This document shows, piece after piece, positions 62,622 to 64,000 of a stretch of DNA of 64,000 nt. Below the pieces are notes generated by a model. The model saw only the letters and a list, made by a program, of their open reading frames with translations. It did no database searches and was not told the origin of the DNA. Made by a program: the position numbers and the translations under genes. The stretch lies in NCBI RefSeq assembly GCF_030159955.1, contig NZ_BSNK01000002.1, positions 372,001 through 436,000 on the forward strand, written 5' to 3'. Position 1 is the stretch's first letter; every line of letters starts with the position of its first letter. The stretch is from Algimonas ampicilliniresistens (GTDB lineage Bacteria > Pseudomonadota > Alphaproteobacteria > Caulobacterales > Maricaulaceae).

Positions 62622-64000
62622 GGAAGAAAAACCTCAAATCATTATTATTGCCAAAGGCCGTGCCGATGAAGGCTGGGCCAAGCGGCGTTTCTGCGCCCAT
62701 ATAGGCGGCCAAGGATAAGGCATCCTCTACGTCGTCCAAGCCGAGGGCCGAAAACGGAATGCGAGCATATTCAGCAAGGCCGCCGATATAAACAGGAATA
62801 TCAACCAAGAATCCGTCATTGGATAGGCGCTTGAACACCTCCAATGACGCATAGTTCAGCCTTTCGACGGGCAGCGATCGTTCTCGAAACCCGCTCAACT
62901 GGCGAAACCCGCCCAGTTCAAATGTTGAATCAAAGCCAACAGTGACCCCATCTGTATTGAGCTTACCGTGCCGAAGGTTGAGCAGGGCTCCGTAAGATCC
63001 GGCGCTGAACGCTTGTAGCCAAGACGCTTCATATCGATTTGCATCCAGCGCGCCATCTTCAGAAATGTCGAAGAATTGCTGCGCGCGTAATTGTACTCTT
63101 CGCCCTCCTGTGGGCCAATCGGTCCGGTCCAACGTATCAATGCCGAAATAAGCCCCGACGGACCCGAAACTATAATGTTCAGCTGTGATGGTAGGGTCTA
63201 TGGTGACAATTGGTTCAAACCGACCATCCTGGATTTCCCCTTCCAGCGCAATCAGCCCCCATGACGATAGTTCGCGGCCCAAACGGGCTCTAATCCCTTG
63301 GGTTTCAACCAAGAAGTCGCCAACGCGAATATCAATCAGGTCTAGTTCGCGTTTTTCACTGCGGATGAACAGTTCCGGTTGAATGAAGTAGTGAGAATCG
63401 ACCCCGAGTGGCTGATATAATTCCAGACTCAGCCCCGTATTGGTCCCCAATTCAGCCGATAGGCTGACATCACCTCCTCTTGGGCCAATGGGTTGTCGGG
63501 TGAGTTGTGCTAATAGGGAAAACGATGCCGCCCCATCGAAATTACTGGCAACATTGGCCCCTATTTTCAAACGGGTCCGTCCAATCGAATTGGGGCTCAC
63601 CGTAAGAACCGCTTCGCCACTACTATAGCCCAGATCAACTTCGCCGAAACTGCCAAAGGACGCCAGTTCGCGCAAACGGCGGTCCCGATCTCCAGAATCT
63701 TGGTCGAGAGACAGGATGTCGTTGACGCGTCTCTTGATCACATCATCAGCAATAAGCGAGTTGTTGACCAGCGTGAGGGTTTCAGGCTGATCAGGATTGG
63801 GTTTGAGGCGCGGTTTGCGCTTTGAAGGGGCCGCCAGATCGCGAATCCGAAGGAGTGCGTCTTTATGCTCATGCCCAACATCACGGCCAACCTTCAGGCC
63901 TGCGGCGGACTCAGTGTAGGCTGATGTGCCGATGTCGATCCGATTGGGCTCGACGTAAAGGTCGCGCTTGGACAGGGCCTGCTTTTCAAGCTGGGCATTT
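62602..64000 (-). CDS. Patatin-like phospholipase with C-terminal outer-membrane barrel (5' end beyond window)
   Basis: At least 465 residues are open from the window edge to the stop at 62602. The N-terminal visible part (KRDLYVEPNRIDIGTSAY...SAAGLKVGRD...) corresponds to the end of a patatin (RssA/NTE-type) domain; a short POTRA-like section (LTLVNNSLIADDVIKRRVND) follows, then a surface-antigen-type barrel (from about ELASFGSFGEVDLGY) ending FFRFGRTF with the terminal aromatic. The catalytic Gly-X-Ser-X-Gly and its aspartate lie outside the window. The GTG at 63741 is not the start, because the frame stays open with family sequence upstream. Confidence 0.8.
   Translation of the reverse strand, partial: NAQLEKQALSKRDLYVEPNRIDIGTSAYTESAAGLKVGRDVGHEHKDALLRIRDLAAPSKRKPRLKPNPDQPETLTLVNNSLIADDVIKRRVNDILSLDQDSGDRDRRLRELASFGSFGEVDLGYSSGEAVLTVSPNSIGRTRLKIGANVASNFDGAASFSLLAQLTRQPIGPRGGDVSLSAELGTNTGLSLELYQPLGVDSHYFIQPELFIRSEKRELDLIDIRVGDFLVETQGIRARLGRELSSWGLIALEGEIQDGRFEPIVTIDPTITAEHYSFGSVGAYFGIDTLDRTDWPTGGRRVQLRAQQFFDISEDGALDANRYEASWLQAFSAGSYGALLNLRHGKLNTDGVTVGFDSTFELGGFRQLSGFRERSLPVERLNYASLEVFKRLSNDGFLVDIPVYIGGLAEYARIPFSALGLDDVEDALSLAAYMGAETPLGPAFIGTAFGNNNDLRFFFRFGRTF

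Overview
This window looks like the replication-origin-proximal part of the chromosome of an alphaproteobacterium. The gene content and style (CcrM-type GANTC clustering, sigma-70 promoters with TTGACG/GCTANA-like boxes, a CC0125/CC1285-type lipoprotein, DUF3576, hemE-hemJ, and a ppsR-maf-aroE-coaE-dnaQ block) suggest the Caulobacterales/Maricaulales/Hyphomonadaceae side of the class. The genus assignment is not certain. GC content looks moderate to high. No rRNA, tRNA, insertion sequence, prophage or CRISPR array was seen.

Layout. 1-5.3 kb: truncated yebC, a four-gene redox/membrane operon (36-aa membrane peptide, DM13 protein, TetR regulator, DoxX-like protein), then a phoH-ymdB-like pair and a periplasmic protein of unknown function. 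5.4-15.4 kb: exported hydrolases, a tightly coupled operon of DUF3034 outer-membrane protein, exported truncated hemoglobin, PAS histidine kinase and cupredoxin, an AbgT transporter with a GNAT enzyme, an SMP-30-like lipoprotein and a small GlsB-type membrane protein. 15.5-31.4 kb: housekeeping genes (miaB, nth, dapB, lolA, xth, a PfkB kinase, an OmpR-type regulator, an L,D-transpeptidase, yggS), an unusual ThiE-like/GNAT fusion, and a porin with a long Q/G/Y-rich insert.

31.4-49 kb is the origin/partition region. hemJ-hemE and ppsR-maf-aroE-coaE-dnaQ diverge from a gene-free stretch of about 0.5 kb with DnaA-box-like sequences and five GANTC sites, at the position of the Caulobacter origin between hemE and the ppsR-type gene. 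Immediately beyond dnaQ lies the mnmE-mnmG-rsmG-parA-parB operon with five perfect 16-bp parS palindromes. leuS-lptE-holA follows. 49-64 kb: an S9 peptidase, a BON-MscS channel, dapF, a secreted metallopeptidase, a decayed erythromycin-esterase gene, H+-pyrophosphatase (hppA), indoleamine dioxygenase with a divergent Lrp-type regulator, a PQQ-type sugar dehydrogenase and the end of a patatin/outer-membrane-barrel protein.

Working together: the origin block couples replication initiation and centromere function; the DUF3034-globin-kinase-cupredoxin operon is the best candidate for an undescribed system (envelope gas, redox or metal sensing). A recurrent architecture is also visible: at least eight genes have a -10-like hexamer 6-10 nt before the start codon and mostly no clear Shine-Dalgarno sequence, suggesting leaderless transcripts.
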